64,000 nt of DNA from Myxococcota bacterium (lineage in GTDB: Bacteria; Myxococcota_A; UBA9160; SMWR01): NCBI GenBank assembly GCA_039030075.1, contig JBCCEW010000027.1:1-64000 (forward strand). The letters are read 5' to 3'. This document shows, in pieces, positions 7,480 through 15,770 of the stretch. The notes beneath the pieces were generated by a model. The model saw nothing but the letters and a program-made list of their open reading frames with translations. It ran no database searches and was not told where the DNA came from. Position 1 is the first letter of the stretch; every line of letters starts with the position of its first letter. The position numbers and the translations under genes are program-made.

Positions 7480-9408
7480 ATGAGTTTATCGCGATGGACC
7501 CGAGAGCACCCCTGCCCCATCTGCAGCGGGCACGACAAGCTCCCACGCGGTCACGGAGAGCGCTGCCACGGGTACCTCTCTTCCGATTCCCTGTACGCCT
7601 ACTGCGCGCGAGAGGAACTCGCCGGCAGCCTGACGCCGCAGGGGGAGTCTGGATGCTACCCGCACCGTCTGGAGGGCAAGTGCCGCTGCGGCGAGACGCA
7701 CGGCATTGCCAAGTGCGCCTCGAAGCCAAACGGCGTGGCACGTAAGCGCGCGTTCTCCCCGAGTTCGGCAAATCGGTCCCATGGGTCCGTCTTGCGCGAC
7801 CTCGGCCCTGAGGTCGCCTCGTACCAGTACCAGGATGAGGACGGGCAGCCGCTCTTCGAAGTCGTGCGCTTCGAGGCCCCTGATGGCGGGAAGGAGTTCC
7901 GCCAGCGCGCCCCGGACGGCACCTGGAGCGTCCAGAGCATCCGGAAGGTGCCCTTCCACCTACCCGAGCTCCTCCGGGCCGTGGCGGCCGGCGACTCGAT
8001 CTACGTTGTCGAAGGCGAGAAGGACGTGCTCGCGGTCGAGGCAGCCGACTGCGCCGCCACCTGCAACCCCGGCGGCGCCGGGAAGTGGCAGGACGATTGG
8101 GCTCCGCTCTTCGACGGCGCCCACGTGATCGTCGTCCAGGACAAGGACGATCCCGGCGAGAAGCACGCCCGGAAGGTGTACCACTCACTAAAGAACGTAG
8201 TGGCCAGCATCCGTGTCGTGGAGGCTGCCAGCGGGAAGGACGCCGCGGACCACTTGAAGGCGGGGGAGCGGATCGACAGCTTGGTGGAAGTCAGCCTCGA
8301 GACCCAGGAAGACAGGACGGGGCGACTCAGGATCCTCACAGCCACCGAGATCGAGCAGGACCGGGCACCACGGGAGATCGTCGAACGCCTGATCCACGAG
8401 GACTCCCTGCACTCCATCGTTGCCCCTGCGAAGGGTGGGAAATCGTTCCTCGCTCTTCAGCTGGGACTTGCGGTTTCCCATGGTGAGCCCTTTCTCGGGC
8501 AGCGCACCCGCCAGGTACCGGTGCTCTATGTGTCCACTGAGCCTGGGATGAGCGCGGCGGTGCTCAGAGGGCGGCTCGCAGCTATCGCGCGGGATGTCGG
8601 ACTCCCCGCACCAGACTTCGACCGCGGGCTAAGGGTGGCTGCATCCACGACCGAGCGCGGTGCGCTCGACCTGGACCTGACAACGGATGAAGGCCGCGCC
8701 GAGCTGCGCGACGCAGTTCGAGAATCCGGGGCCGGCTTGGTGGTGCTGGACACCTTCTACAGCATGTCGGGGGACAAGGACATGATCGACAACCTCCAGA
8801 TGAAGGAGGTCTACCTCGAACTCTCGCGCCTGGGGAAGAACGAGAGATTCGCGAACGTCCTCCTCGACCATTCCGGGAAGTCCGCAGCCGAGGGGTTGCC
8901 AGTGAGCTTGTCCGCGATCGGCGCGTCTTCGAAGGGCGGCGCGTGCAACACCATCATTCAGCTGAACCGGCAAGGTGGCGCCTGGGAGATGAAGGTGGCC
9001 TCACACTTCGGCACCTGGGATGACCCGCTCGTCTTCACCCGCCCCATGTGTGACGGGAAGCCGGGCTTTGGCGTCGTGCCGACTAGCCACGCCGAAACCA
9101 ACGACATCGACATCTCCTGGCTCCAGGAGCTCTTCGAGAGCCATGGCGAACGAAGCGACGCGTACGAGGGCTGTCTCCACTTCGGCTCCGCTACCAAGCT
9201 CAAAGCAGCCCTTGCGAAGAACGGCATCACCAGCACCCCGAACCAGGAGGCCATCGACGCGGACATTCGACGGCAGTTCTGCTTCTGGCCAACCACCTCA
9301 CCCATGAACCGAGATGGGAAGCCGATCGAGGTCCTAGACGGATCCCGGAGCGCTCGAATCTATGTCTGGAGGTGGGGGGAAACGACCTCCACCACCGCCC
9401 CTATATAG
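7480..9408 (+). CDS. Toprim + RecA-like primase-helicase (element replication protein)
   Basis: A 642-aa protein with an N-terminal zinc-binding part (C12, C15, C29/H30, C42, then CRC near 68-70), a Toprim domain (VEGEKD at 177-182; DKDDPG at 221-226) and a RecA/AAA-type ATPase with Walker A APAKGGKS (315-322) and Walker B LVVLDTF near 415-421. This layout is that of phage and satellite primase-helicases which prime and unwind the element's own origin. The C-terminal 150 residues may bind DNA. GGAG precedes the ATG. A 10-bp inverted repeat (9385-9394/9422-9431) spans the gene's end. Confidence 0.85.
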   Translation: MSLSRWTREHPCPICSGHDKLPRGHGERCHGYLSSDSLYAYCAREELAGSLTPQGESGCYPHRLEGKCRCGETHGIAKCASKPNGVARKRAFSPSSANRSHGSVLRDLGPEVASYQYQDEDGQPLFEVVRFEAPDGGKEFRQRAPDGTWSVQSIRKVPFHLPELLRAVAAGDSIYVVEGEKDVLAVEAADCAATCNPGGAGKWQDDWAPLFDGAHVIVVQDKDDPGEKHARKVYHSLKNVVASIRVVEAASGKDAADHLKAGERIDSLVEVSLETQEDRTGRLRILTATEIEQDRAPREIVERLIHEDSLHSIVAPAKGGKSFLALQLGLAVSHGEPFLGQRTRQVPVLYVSTEPGMSAAVLRGRLAAIARDVGLPAPDFDRGLRVAASTTERGALDLDLTTDEGRAELRDAVRESGAGLVVLDTFYSMSGDKDMIDNLQMKEVYLELSRLGKNERFANVLLDHSGKSAAEGLPVSLSAIGASSKGGACNTIIQLNRQGGAWEMKVASHFGTWDDPLVFTRPMCDGKPGFGVVPTSHAETNDIDISWLQELFESHGERSDAYEGCLHFGSATKLKAALAKNGITSTPNQEAIDADIRRQFCFWPTTSPMNRDGKPIEVLDGSRSARIYVWRWGETTSTTAPI

Positions 9409-9431
9409 GAGGTCATGGTGATGGTGGAGGT
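9385..9431. repeat. Inverted repeat spanning the end of the primase gene
   Basis: ACCTCCACCA (9385-9394) is the exact reverse complement of TGGTGGAGGT (9422-9431), with a 27-base loop that holds CTATATAGGAGG. It could form a transcript hairpin over the stop codon or mark an origin-proximal site. No T-tract follows. Confidence 0.4.
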
Positions 9432-9909
9432 CAGCGGTGAAACGAGTGTCACACGGAAGCAAGCCGAGCTGGCGCTCGCGCGCCCAGCTTCGGCTCTTGC
9501 ATTCCGTAGGGATGACTGGTGTAGGTCGGTGGCGGTTGGTGTCGGTGGTGAGAGTGGACCGGGTCCGTCAGCGTTTTCTGCCCCGATTCGGGACCGGGTT
9601 AAACGTCATGGAAGCGCGCGCAGATTTCGGGGCGACCTGGGAGAATTGACCCCCCGGTATGCCGCTGCGAACAGCCTCCCCCCTGGCCGTCAGTTGGCCG
9701 TCGAGGCAGAAAACCGCAGCCACCACAGTCGCTTGGCGCTGACCCTTAGCTACGCAAGCGCAGGGTACTCGCCGTTGACCCGAGGGAATGCTGCGGCCGC
9801 CGGCGATTCGCGGGGACAGAGGGAGAGGAGGTCCCCCTCCTCGTGGGTTCACCTCGGGCCGCCTCAACGATTCACAGGGCACGATGCCCAAAGAAAGGGA
9901 GAACGAACC
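9409..9909. other. Long intergenic stretch after the primase gene, possible origin region
   Basis: No convincing gene lies here. A 70-codon frame from a GTG at 9437 has a fair GGAGG site but no family resemblance, and a frame from 9415 runs through into the next gene. The stretch holds an inverted TGACGGCC-type pair (9685-9703) and a purine/pyrimidine hairpin (GAGGAGG...CCTCCTC near 9825-9842). Its place directly after the primase gene is typical of a satellite replication origin, but I see no clear iteron array. Confidence 0.4.
9685..9703 (-). repeat. Inverted TGACGGCC pair inside the element
   Basis: GGCCGTCA (9685-9692) and GGCCGTCG (9696-9703) are, on the minus strand, CGACGGCC and TGACGGCC with the same 11-bp period as the left-end pair at 4865-4883. 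It may be a third binding site of the same protein. Confidence 0.4.
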
Positions 9910-10260
9910 TTGAGCTTGAACAACAACGAACTCTTCATCGGAGCCTGCGTCCGGAACGACCACGAGCGGGCCGCTCTGTTGTTCCTAGAGGAGGCGTTTG
10001 CGGCGGAAGACGACGCTTTCTCCAAGACTCAGGAACTCGCGTACATCGACTATTGGTGTGACTACGACACCGATCCGCTCGGGCTCGTGATTGTCGAGCG
10101 CACCCAGGATTGGCTACGAGCCTACTACCCGGACAGCCTGGGCTTCATGGCACCGGGGAAGCAGTTGCCCTTTGCGCAAGCCATCATCGCGCGGTTCAGG
10201 GAGATCTGGCCCGCGCGTGCGAGTGCGCCGTGCGACGATTCAACCTCGCCGGTGAATTAG
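9910..10260 (+). CDS. Hypothetical protein
   Basis: A 116-aa acidic protein starting LSLNNNELFIGACVRNDHE from a TTG that has GGGAG 9 bases upstream; the open frame extends further up but that part has no protein-like character. It contains several aromatic and acidic residues (YIDYWCDYDTDP) and no motif I can name. It overlaps the next gene by about 30 bases, suggesting co-translation with the HTH protein. Confidence 0.5.
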   Translation: MSLNNNELFIGACVRNDHERAALLFLEEAFAAEDDAFSKTQELAYIDYWCDYDTDPLGLVIVERTQDWLRAYYPDSLGFMAPGKQLPFAQAIIARFREIWPARASAPCDDSTSPVN

Positions 10261-10574
10261 TCCAGGACCCGGACCTCTCCCGCCAGTTCACGGGCGCGTG
10301 TGTTCGGGCCTGGCGGGAGTCCACGGGCCTCTCCAGGGCTCGTCTGGCCGCCATCCTCGGCTGCTATGAGAGCACTGTCCAGAGATGGGAAGCCAGTGCC
10401 GTGGTGGCGCCCCGGGTCGTGTTCCAGCTGGCGGGCACGGAAAGACTCGTCCGACGCCTGAACTACCAGCGGCGGGAGGCCAAGCACTCCCGGGACTACC
10501 GGCGTCGTCGCGACGTTTGCGAAGACCGGATCAAACGCGGTTTGAAATCAGAGCCGGAAGTGCCCCTCTGGTAG
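10230..10574 (+). CDS. Small helix-turn-helix protein
   Basis: About 114 aa from a GTG at 10230 (start uncertain; the frame is open from 10110). The segment ACVRAWRESTGLSRARLA followed by AILGCYESTVQRWEAS is a Cro/XRE-type HTH, with a basic Arg/Lys-rich C-terminus (YQRREAKHSRDYRRRRD). It is likely a DNA-binding regulator of the element. No ribosome-binding site is close to the GTG, so translation may be coupled to the preceding gene, which it overlaps. Confidence 0.55.
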   Translation: MRRFNLAGELVQDPDLSRQFTGACVRAWRESTGLSRARLAAILGCYESTVQRWEASAVVAPRVVFQLAGTERLVRRLNYQRREAKHSRDYRRRRDVCEDRIKRGLKSEPEVPLW

Positions 10575-10688
10575 CAGGCATGAGAAAGATTGCCCTGGAC
10601 AGTGGCGGAGGTGCCTGGACAGGCCGTATCTTTCCGAGTTACCCCCTCCAAGAAACCAGCAACTTCCTCCGTGAAGAGGAAACGGTCA

Positions 10689-11396
10689 ATGGCGACCGAA
10701 TTTGGAGATGTATCCGTAGCAGGACCCCAACAGCCCCAGGTCCCGATCACAGGCTTGCCGCCGCAGGTCTTGCAGCAGATCGCCAACCAGGCGAGTCAGC
10801 AAGCGGCGATTCAGTCGGCCAAGACGCACTATGTCTCGTTCTCTGCCGAGGTGGTGCCGCACACGATCGAATCGTTGCTCGCACTGTGCGCCGACCTGGT
10901 GAACAAGCATCAGCCGGACGAGATCTACCTCGCCCTCAATACCCCTGGCGGCCAGGTCGCCTGCGGGATCGGTGCGTACAACATGCTCCGGGCACTGCCG
11001 GTGAAGATCATCACGCACAACGTGGGTGCGGTTGATTCGATCGGAAACGTGATCTTCCTAGCGGGTGACCAGCGCTATTGCTGCTCGAACGCGGGTTTCA
11101 TGTTCCATGGCGTCGGATTCGACATCAATGGACAGAACCTGCGCCTGGAGCGGAAGCTACTCGGAGAGCGACTCGACGCTTTGCAGGCAGACGAGCGCAA
11201 GATCGCCAGCATCATCTCCGATCGGACCGAGATGACGGACGATCAAGTCGAAGAGTCCTTCCTGAACCAGGTCACCCGCGATCCGGACTTCGCAAAATCC
11301 AACGGTATTGTTCACGAAGTCCGAGACCTGGACATTCCGAAAGGCGCACCCATTTACCAGCTTGTATTCCAGCGGCAGGGCGTCGTTGTCCGGTAG
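10689..11396 (+). CDS. ClpP-like serine peptidase
   Basis: A 235-aa protein of the ClpP/crotonase fold. NTPGGQVACGIGAYNML (84-100) matches the ClpP substrate-groove motif; S117 in GAVDSIGNVIFLAG and H140 in NAGFMFHG take the places of the catalytic Ser and His, and D198 in TRDPDF is the likely third residue. A 45-residue Gln-rich N-terminus is extra. No Clp ATPase is nearby. In phages and satellites ClpP-like proteins act as head-maturation proteases, but they lie in the head operon, whereas this one stands alone. A role in regulation or defence is equally possible. GAGGAA precedes the ATG; the frame upstream to 10590 is not needed. Confidence 0.8.
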   Translation: MATEFGDVSVAGPQQPQVPITGLPPQVLQQIANQASQQAAIQSAKTHYVSFSAEVVPHTIESLLALCADLVNKHQPDEIYLALNTPGGQVACGIGAYNMLRALPVKIITHNVGAVDSIGNVIFLAGDQRYCCSNAGFMFHGVGFDINGQNLRLERKLLGERLDALQADERKIASIISDRTEMTDDQVEESFLNQVTRDPDFAKSNGIVHEVRDLDIPKGAPIYQLVFQRQGVVVR

Positions 11397-11599
11397 GGTC
11401 GGGAGGAATTCGTCGGTCACGGGGGGGAGCCTATCACGCACCATGATACACCCCTGTGAAGCAGTTCACCGATGACATTATCGGCAGGTCGATCCAGAGG
11501 GATTAGCGACATTCTGTTCGAGTCGCAAATTCTGGGGGTTGGCCGTCTTGTTGCGCATTCGTTAAGGAGCTCTAGATCCCCCTTTTCCACACCTGCGCC

Positions 11600-12103
11600 C
11601 TACTCCAGCGCCCTCAGCACCTCGGTGCTGTTTTCCGCCGTCTTGCGGGCGAGGTCCTCGAACCCTGGGTTGGCGGCCAGCTGACGCACTCGCTCCTGGA
11701 CCGCGACTAGTTCTGCCCGCTGCACCGGGAGTCGCTCTCGGAGGCTGAGGAGCCTGCGGAGCCGCTGTGTGCGGCCCTTGGCAGTGAGCACCTTGCCCTT
11801 GCTGCGGCCACTGCGCGCGCGCATCGGTTCACCGCTCACGAACTCGGCCTCAATCCGCGCGGCCTCCTTCTCCGCGTCTCGGATCCGCGCTCGAAGCCCC
11901 TGAGCGTGGGACTCCAACAGGGACCGCTCCGAGGTGGCCTCGGGCAGGATCGCGTCCAGTCGGTGCCACCGCGCCACCATGGCGGCGAGCTGGTCAGCGG
12001 GTCGTTCCAGCACCCGGCGTTGGTGGTCCTCGTCAAGGCCCAGGACAACCTGGGCGGCCTTCTCGCGCAACTGCATCTGTTCTGCTTCGTTCAGCATCAG
12101 CAT
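11600..12103 (-). CDS. Hypothetical coiled-coil protein
   Basis: A 167-aa, highly charged, almost entirely helical protein (MLNEAEQMQLREKAAQVV ... ARIRDAEKEAARIEAEF ... RLRRLLSLRERL) with heptad-like spacing. GGAGATC stands just before the ATG. It is the last gene of a leftward group with 12120-12554 and 12554-13042. No function is recognisable; the helical, repetitive nature would suit a structural or scaffold-type role. Confidence 0.6.
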   Translation of the reverse strand: MLMLNEAEQMQLREKAAQVVLGLDEDHQRRVLERPADQLAAMVARWHRLDAILPEATSERSLLESHAQGLRARIRDAEKEAARIEAEFVSGEPMRARSGRSKGKVLTAKGRTQRLRRLLSLRERLPVQRAELVAVQERVRQLAANPGFEDLARKTAENSTEVLRALE

Positions 12104-12119
12104 GATCTCCAGCTTGGGG

Positions 12120-12554
12120 TTAGTTCAGAGTTTCAGTGCTCGGCTCAGCGAGCCTGCCACCCTGCCGGGCCAGAATGGCGGCCTCCTCTGAGAGCCGGAC
12201 GAAGGTACGCATGCTTCCGCCCTGGAGTGAGTCCGTGTAATCGAGGAAAGCGGGTAGACGCAGGAGTTCGGCGTAGACCTGCATCGCCTTCCAGTCGGCT
12301 CTCGGGCGAACCAACCTCTCAGGTTTGCCCGTGTCGATGATGCGATGGCACGTCCAAAGGAGCTCGTTCGCGCTGAACGACATGCTGACCCATTCCTTGT
12401 GGGAGGGATCGTCACTAGGAATGTGCGTAAGGGCGTCGTGGATGAGCTCGAAGGTCTCGTAGTGGTACTCGCGGAGCCATCGACGGGCGCGCTTCGGCGT
12501 CAGCTTGTTCCAGGGGACGGGAACGAAATCGATGTGGAATCTGTCGATACCCAT
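12120..12554 (-). CDS. Hypothetical protein, coupled to its upstream neighbour
   Basis: A 144-aa protein starting MGIDRFHIDFVPVPWNKL, with GGAGG upstream. Its ATG shares one base with the stop of the gene before it (TGATG). The sequence has the helical, aromatic-rich look of an alpha-helical bundle (RWLREYHYETFELIHDALTH). The opening motif xIDFVPVPWNK resembles the opening of the neighbouring 162-aa protein (TNVIPVPEWKNRGEAL...), so the two may be diverged relatives. Confidence 0.65.
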   Translation of the reverse strand: MGIDRFHIDFVPVPWNKLTPKRARRWLREYHYETFELIHDALTHIPSDDPSHKEWVSMSFSANELLWTCHRIIDTGKPERLVRPRADWKAMQVYAELLRLPAFLDYTDSLQGGSMRTFVRLSEEAAILARQGGRLAEPSTETLN

Positions 12555-13042
12555 CACCGCCCCTCCGACCGATAGGTCTCGGCGCGATCCGACCTCATCT
12601 CGCGCGACCACCAATGAGAGGCTTCGGCCTTGAGCTGGGTCGCCGCATTCTCCAGCGCCGCGGTGAGAAGCTCGTAGGTCCTGGGCCAGAGCTGCGCCCC
12701 CTTGTCGCCGTACCCGAAGCCGTCGTCCGTCTTGTCGCGAAGCTCTCGGATGCTGCGGGCGATCTCCTGGGTCTGCTCCGAGGCGTGCACCGAATCTACG
12801 TCGAGTCGGCAGCGCGGGTGTTCGAGGAACTCCGGCACCGCCTGCAAGACCATGGCGAAGTCCTCCAGGAGCATCTCGGGAACGTAGACGCCGGCGTGCA
12901 CGAGGTCCGCGAGCACGAGCGTCCAGTCCCGGAAATCGCCGCGGAGCCAATCGAGGGCCTCGCCGCGGTTCTTCCACTCGGGAACCGGAATGACGTTGGT
13001 GGGGATCGATACGATGGGGCCGGGCTGGACTGTGTCGGACAT
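12554..13042 (-). CDS. Hypothetical protein, first gene of a leftward operon
   Basis: A 162-aa acidic helical protein (MSDTVQPGPIVSIPTNVIPV ...). GGAG lies 8 bases before the ATG. Its N-terminus shares the pattern IPVPxWxxRxEAxxWLR with the next protein (FVPVPWNKLTPKRARRWLRE), followed in both by a helical region. The palindrome at 13069-13090 lies just upstream and is probably its operator. Function unknown. Confidence 0.65.
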   Translation of the reverse strand: MSDTVQPGPIVSIPTNVIPVPEWKNRGEALDWLRGDFRDWTLVLADLVHAGVYVPEMLLEDFAMVLQAVPEFLEHPRCRLDVDSVHASEQTQEIARSIRELRDKTDDGFGYGDKGAQLWPRTYELLTAALENAATQLKAEASHWWSREMRSDRAETYRSEGR

Positions 13043-13068
13043 GGGTGGACTCCAGTGGTGGGAGGCAT

Positions 13069-13126
13069 TGTTAACATTTAAGCGTTAACATAGGCTGCCA
13101 TGGAGCCGCAACGGGTAAGTGTTAAC
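13069..13126. promoter_or_regulatory. GTTAAC palindrome and extra half-site between divergent genes
   Basis: TGTTAAC (13069-13075) and GTTAACA (13084-13090) form an exact inverted repeat; a third GTTAAC lies at 13121-13126. They sit between the leftward hypothetical operon and the rightward zinc-ribbon/YaaC-like genes, where a repressor could control both. Half-sites resemble those at 7039-7062. Confidence 0.55.
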
Positions 13127-13134
13127 TTTCCCGG

Positions 13135-13335
13135 GTGGGGCTAAAGAGGCTTGAGGCCGAGCACCGGACTCGGCGGAAGACCGTCGTGGTCGACGAGTAT
13201 CGGTGCGTCGTCTGCGGCGAGTGGACAGCGGCGAAGCGCCCTCGGCTGACGTGCTCGGACTCACATCGTGTGATGCTGGCGCGGATGCGGAAGCGCGGCG
13301 AGATGCCCCCGCACACCCGGTCAACGGAGTGTTAG
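13135..13335 (+). CDS. Small zinc-ribbon protein
   Basis: A 66-aa basic protein from a GTG. YRCVVCGEWTAAKRPRLTC followed by SDSH gives a CxxC...CxxxH pattern of a treble-clef or zinc-ribbon finger, followed by a basic tail (RVMLARMRKRGEMPPH). It is probably a nucleic-acid-binding or adaptor protein. The start has no good ribosome-binding site, and it lies 4 bases before the YaaC-like gene, so the two may be co-expressed. Confidence 0.5.
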   Translation: MGLKRLEAEHRTRRKTVVVDEYRCVVCGEWTAAKRPRLTCSDSHRVMLARMRKRGEMPPHTRSTEC

Positions 13336-13339
13336 CCAG

Positions 13340-14350
13340 ATGCGCCTCCACTATGTCGGTTCGTTCCAGCGAGGGCACCACCACCCGTCTGAAAGCGCGG
13401 CCGGAGAAGCATGGGGCCAGCTCTCACGGTACGGAGCGGTCAACTTTCTATCAGCCTTCAGCGGAAATATCGGCGGCGAAGATCCCGACCGTCCGCGAAT
13501 AACGTCGTATGCGGCCGTACGGATCCGTCAGGGGGTTGAGTTTCGGAGTTTTTCGCAAGACGGCTCGCTTCTGACTGCGCCGCTCTCCTTGTACTACGCC
13601 GCGTTGAACGCCGCACGCGCGTGCCTCGCGCTCGAAACGGGAACCGAATCTGGGAAGAGCCACGGGCTCACGTTTCGCCTGGGCGAAAGCCTGATGGATT
13701 GCCATGCGATCATCGCCAAAGGTACGTACGCAGATCTCCTTGCCGCGTTCGACGTGTCGTTCGAGGTCGGAGACGAAATCTCGTTGCGAGATGCCCTATC
13801 GGCGATTCCAGAGATAGCTCACGAGTTCAACTCCCCGGACCGGGGATTGACGAACGTGTACTCGGTCTCGGTCAAAGCGGCACGAGGCGAACTAACGCTT
13901 CGCGTGAACGACTCCTACCGGCCTCTTGAGGATTTTGCAGCCAGCTGGCGAGATTGGTTTCCGATCCTCGCAACGATCTGCGCGTACAACGAGAACGAAC
14001 GCAGCCTGGCCCTGGTCGATGCAGGGTCAATCGCTGGCCCGGAAACCGTTGAAGAGTTCTGCAACGCTCACCTTGAGACCAGCCTCACGTGGCTCAATGC
14101 TCCAATCTGGTGGCTTATTCGACACCCCGTATCGAAGCTGGAATTGCCACGGATCGCCTACTACTTCGTTGCCCTCTTCATCCTGGGAAGCGTCGTCCGC
14201 TATGAACCCGAGATGATGATCGAAGCTGCATCACCTGATGACGAGCTCAACTGGTTCTTGCAGCGATTCCTTGCAGCGGCAGATCGGCATGTGCCACAGC
14301 TGCTCGTCTCGCGGCTCCGCGGACACAACGTGTTTTTCCCCTCGGTCTAG
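13340..14350 (+). CDS. YaaC-like protein of unknown function
   Basis: A 336-aa protein with GGAG 9 bases before the ATG. The order of motifs - W-x-L-x-x-Y near residue 25, an SYAAVRIRQG segment, TAPLSLYYAALNAARACLAL (about 80-98), then SHGLTFRL - is that of the YaaC-like family and of other HEPN-type helical proteins in which PLxxYYxxxNxxRA packs against a His-Gly-Leu turn. No R-x4-6-H motif is seen. A C-terminal hydrophobic stretch (IAYYFVALFILGSVVRY) may contact the membrane. Base composition is lower in GC than the chromosome. Possibly cargo of the element. Confidence 0.55.
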   Translation: MRLHYVGSFQRGHHHPSESAAGEAWGQLSRYGAVNFLSAFSGNIGGEDPDRPRITSYAAVRIRQGVEFRSFSQDGSLLTAPLSLYYAALNAARACLALETGTESGKSHGLTFRLGESLMDCHAIIAKGTYADLLAAFDVSFEVGDEISLRDALSAIPEIAHEFNSPDRGLTNVYSVSVKAARGELTLRVNDSYRPLEDFAASWRDWFPILATICAYNENERSLALVDAGSIAGPETVEEFCNAHLETSLTWLNAPIWWLIRHPVSKLELPRIAYYFVALFILGSVVRYEPEMMIEAASPDDELNWFLQRFLAAADRHVPQLLVSRLRGHNVFFPSV

Positions 14351-14360
14351 CCGTGCTCGC

Positions 14361-15245
14361 CTACGCTCCCGACCCGCGAGCTCTGCGCTGCGCCGCCAAC
14401 TCACGGAGGAGCGATTCGACGGTCGCCCCAACGCGTGGCACGCGTTGTTCAACGAAGATCGGATCGTCGATCTCCGGCAACGCCCTAGGTAACGCTCCCA
14501 GAATCCGCGCCTGGGCCTGGAGGACGCTTAAGGTCATGACGACGAAGAGGCCGGGGTCATCCGGGTCGAACTCTTGCGCCTTGATCTGAATAGCCTGGTG
14601 AAACTTCCCGCCCGCAACCTCGTGCTTTACGTCAAGTCCGAAGGCGATTCCCAGGAATCGAGAATGCATTGCAAACGAAGACGCCCGCTCGTAGGCATCG
14701 TGTAGCCCGAAGTCTCTCGCGGCCGACCGAACCGCGTGTTGGTGTGTCTGGAAGAACGCGCGGCCGTCGGCTTCGGTTGAGATGTCCTGCCACTCCGACG
14801 CGATCTCAGGGCTCTCACTCATGAGGTAACAAAGCGAAAGAGACTCCACCTGCAGTCTTGTGTAGGCAAACGGGGCGGAGAGTCGAAAGCGAAGCAGATC
14901 CGCGAACGCGGCCGAGTTCAATACTGCGATCTTGGCAAGGAGAGTGCCTCGTGATTCGCGGCTCCTGAAAGCGTGCAGCGCATCCCTCACCCGGGGGTTT
15001 GTGCCCGCATGAGCCGGGAGCTCGCCGTCGGATTCCAGGCCTAGCTCCTCTACAAGCTCTTGAATGGGTTCGTAGTGCCGGTCGCTGAAGCTCTGGGTAA
15101 GCACGCGCAACGCGGTGTCATAGAGACCGCATACGTCATTGAGAGCCGACCAGAAACCGGGACAATGATCGCTGAGCACGCTCTTGCAAATCGGGACGTT
15201 CTCATTGTCCGCTTGCAGAAGCTCATCGATAGTCGGGCTAAGCAT
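14361..15245 (-). CDS. Hypothetical helical protein, element cargo
   Basis: A 294-aa protein, almost all helical, converging on the YaaC-like gene. The central part (TRLQVESLSLCYLMSESPEIASEWQDI in two pieces, about residues 130-157) resembles the conserved helix of DUF5677-type proteins, in which an Arg and Glu on one helix face a Leu-rich partner. I cannot assign a function. The start has only a weak ribosome-binding site. It heads a leftward series with the genes at 15279, 15771, 16428 and 16938 that are each separated by tens of bases rather than overlapping. Confidence 0.5.
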   Translation of the reverse strand: MLSPTIDELLQADNENVPICKSVLSDHCPGFWSALNDVCGLYDTALRVLTQSFSDRHYEPIQELVEELGLESDGELPAHAGTNPRVRDALHAFRSRESRGTLLAKIAVLNSAAFADLLRFRLSAPFAYTRLQVESLSLCYLMSESPEIASEWQDISTEADGRAFFQTHQHAVRSAARDFGLHDAYERASSFAMHSRFLGIAFGLDVKHEVAGGKFHQAIQIKAQEFDPDDPGLFVVMTLSVLQAQARILGALPRALPEIDDPIFVEQRVPRVGATVESLLRELAAQRRARGSGA

Positions 15246-15278
15246 GTGTTCGTACCCGCCGTTTGACCGCGCGACGAC

Positions 15279-15737
15279 CTATCGAAGCTCGTCTCGGATC
15301 CGTAAGGCCTCCTGAACCACATCCCGTTTGTCGAGGTTCGTGTCAGGGTCTCCTCCCGAAACTGCGTTCGAGAGGTACACCAAGCCCTCCCGCGCGATGG
15401 CGATATTCGAAAGGCTCGGAACTATCCCTAGGTACGCCCAAACGCGATAGTGCGGAACGAGATGTGCGCGTGCTGCGAGCTGCGTGGCTCTCTGCCGCAG
15501 GACGAGAGAGGATTCCATCTCCCGCTCAGGAGAGTGCGCGCCCGGATTGGCGAAGACATTCGAGTGGAACACGAGGTCATCGGCAACTTCACCGATCAGC
15601 ATTCGCAGACCCTGAACGGGCTCCAGAACAACTTTGAGTAGTACTTGTCCCACAACGAATACTGCGACTCCTCCGAGTACTGTGAATGCCATCGTGACGG
15701 CCGCCTGCTGAAACTCAACCACAGAGCCCTCCTCCAC
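15279..15737 (-). CDS. Single-pass membrane protein of unknown function
   Basis: A 152-aa protein with one N-terminal membrane helix (AVTMAFTVLGGVAVFVVGQVL), then a cytoplasmic helical part with conserved-looking features: PVQGLRMLIGEVADDL, FHSNVFANP, VLRQRATQLAARA and a closing LGIVPSLSNIAIAREGLVYL-SN. This pattern (one TM, Arg-rich helix, P-S-x-x-N and L-S-N) is shared by a widespread family with no assigned function. GTG start with GGGAG seven bases upstream. Confidence 0.6.
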   Translation of the reverse strand: MEEGSVVEFQQAAVTMAFTVLGGVAVFVVGQVLLKVVLEPVQGLRMLIGEVADDLVFHSNVFANPGAHSPEREMESSLVLRQRATQLAARAHLVPHYRVWAYLGIVPSLSNIAIAREGLVYLSNAVSGGDPDTNLDKRDVVQEALRIRDELR

Positions 15738-15770
15738 CCCAAGCTCCCAGGGGCCGCTTAGTCACAGAAC

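Noticed and set aside
9437-9649. A 70-codon gene after the primase
   Set aside because: A GGAGG site exists, but the product has no recognisable pattern and ends in the gene-free stretch. Not strong enough to call.
11397-11599. Small ORF at 11472-11684
   Set aside because: It overlaps the end of the coiled-coil gene on the other strand and has a Ser/Arg-rich sequence with no ribosome-binding site.
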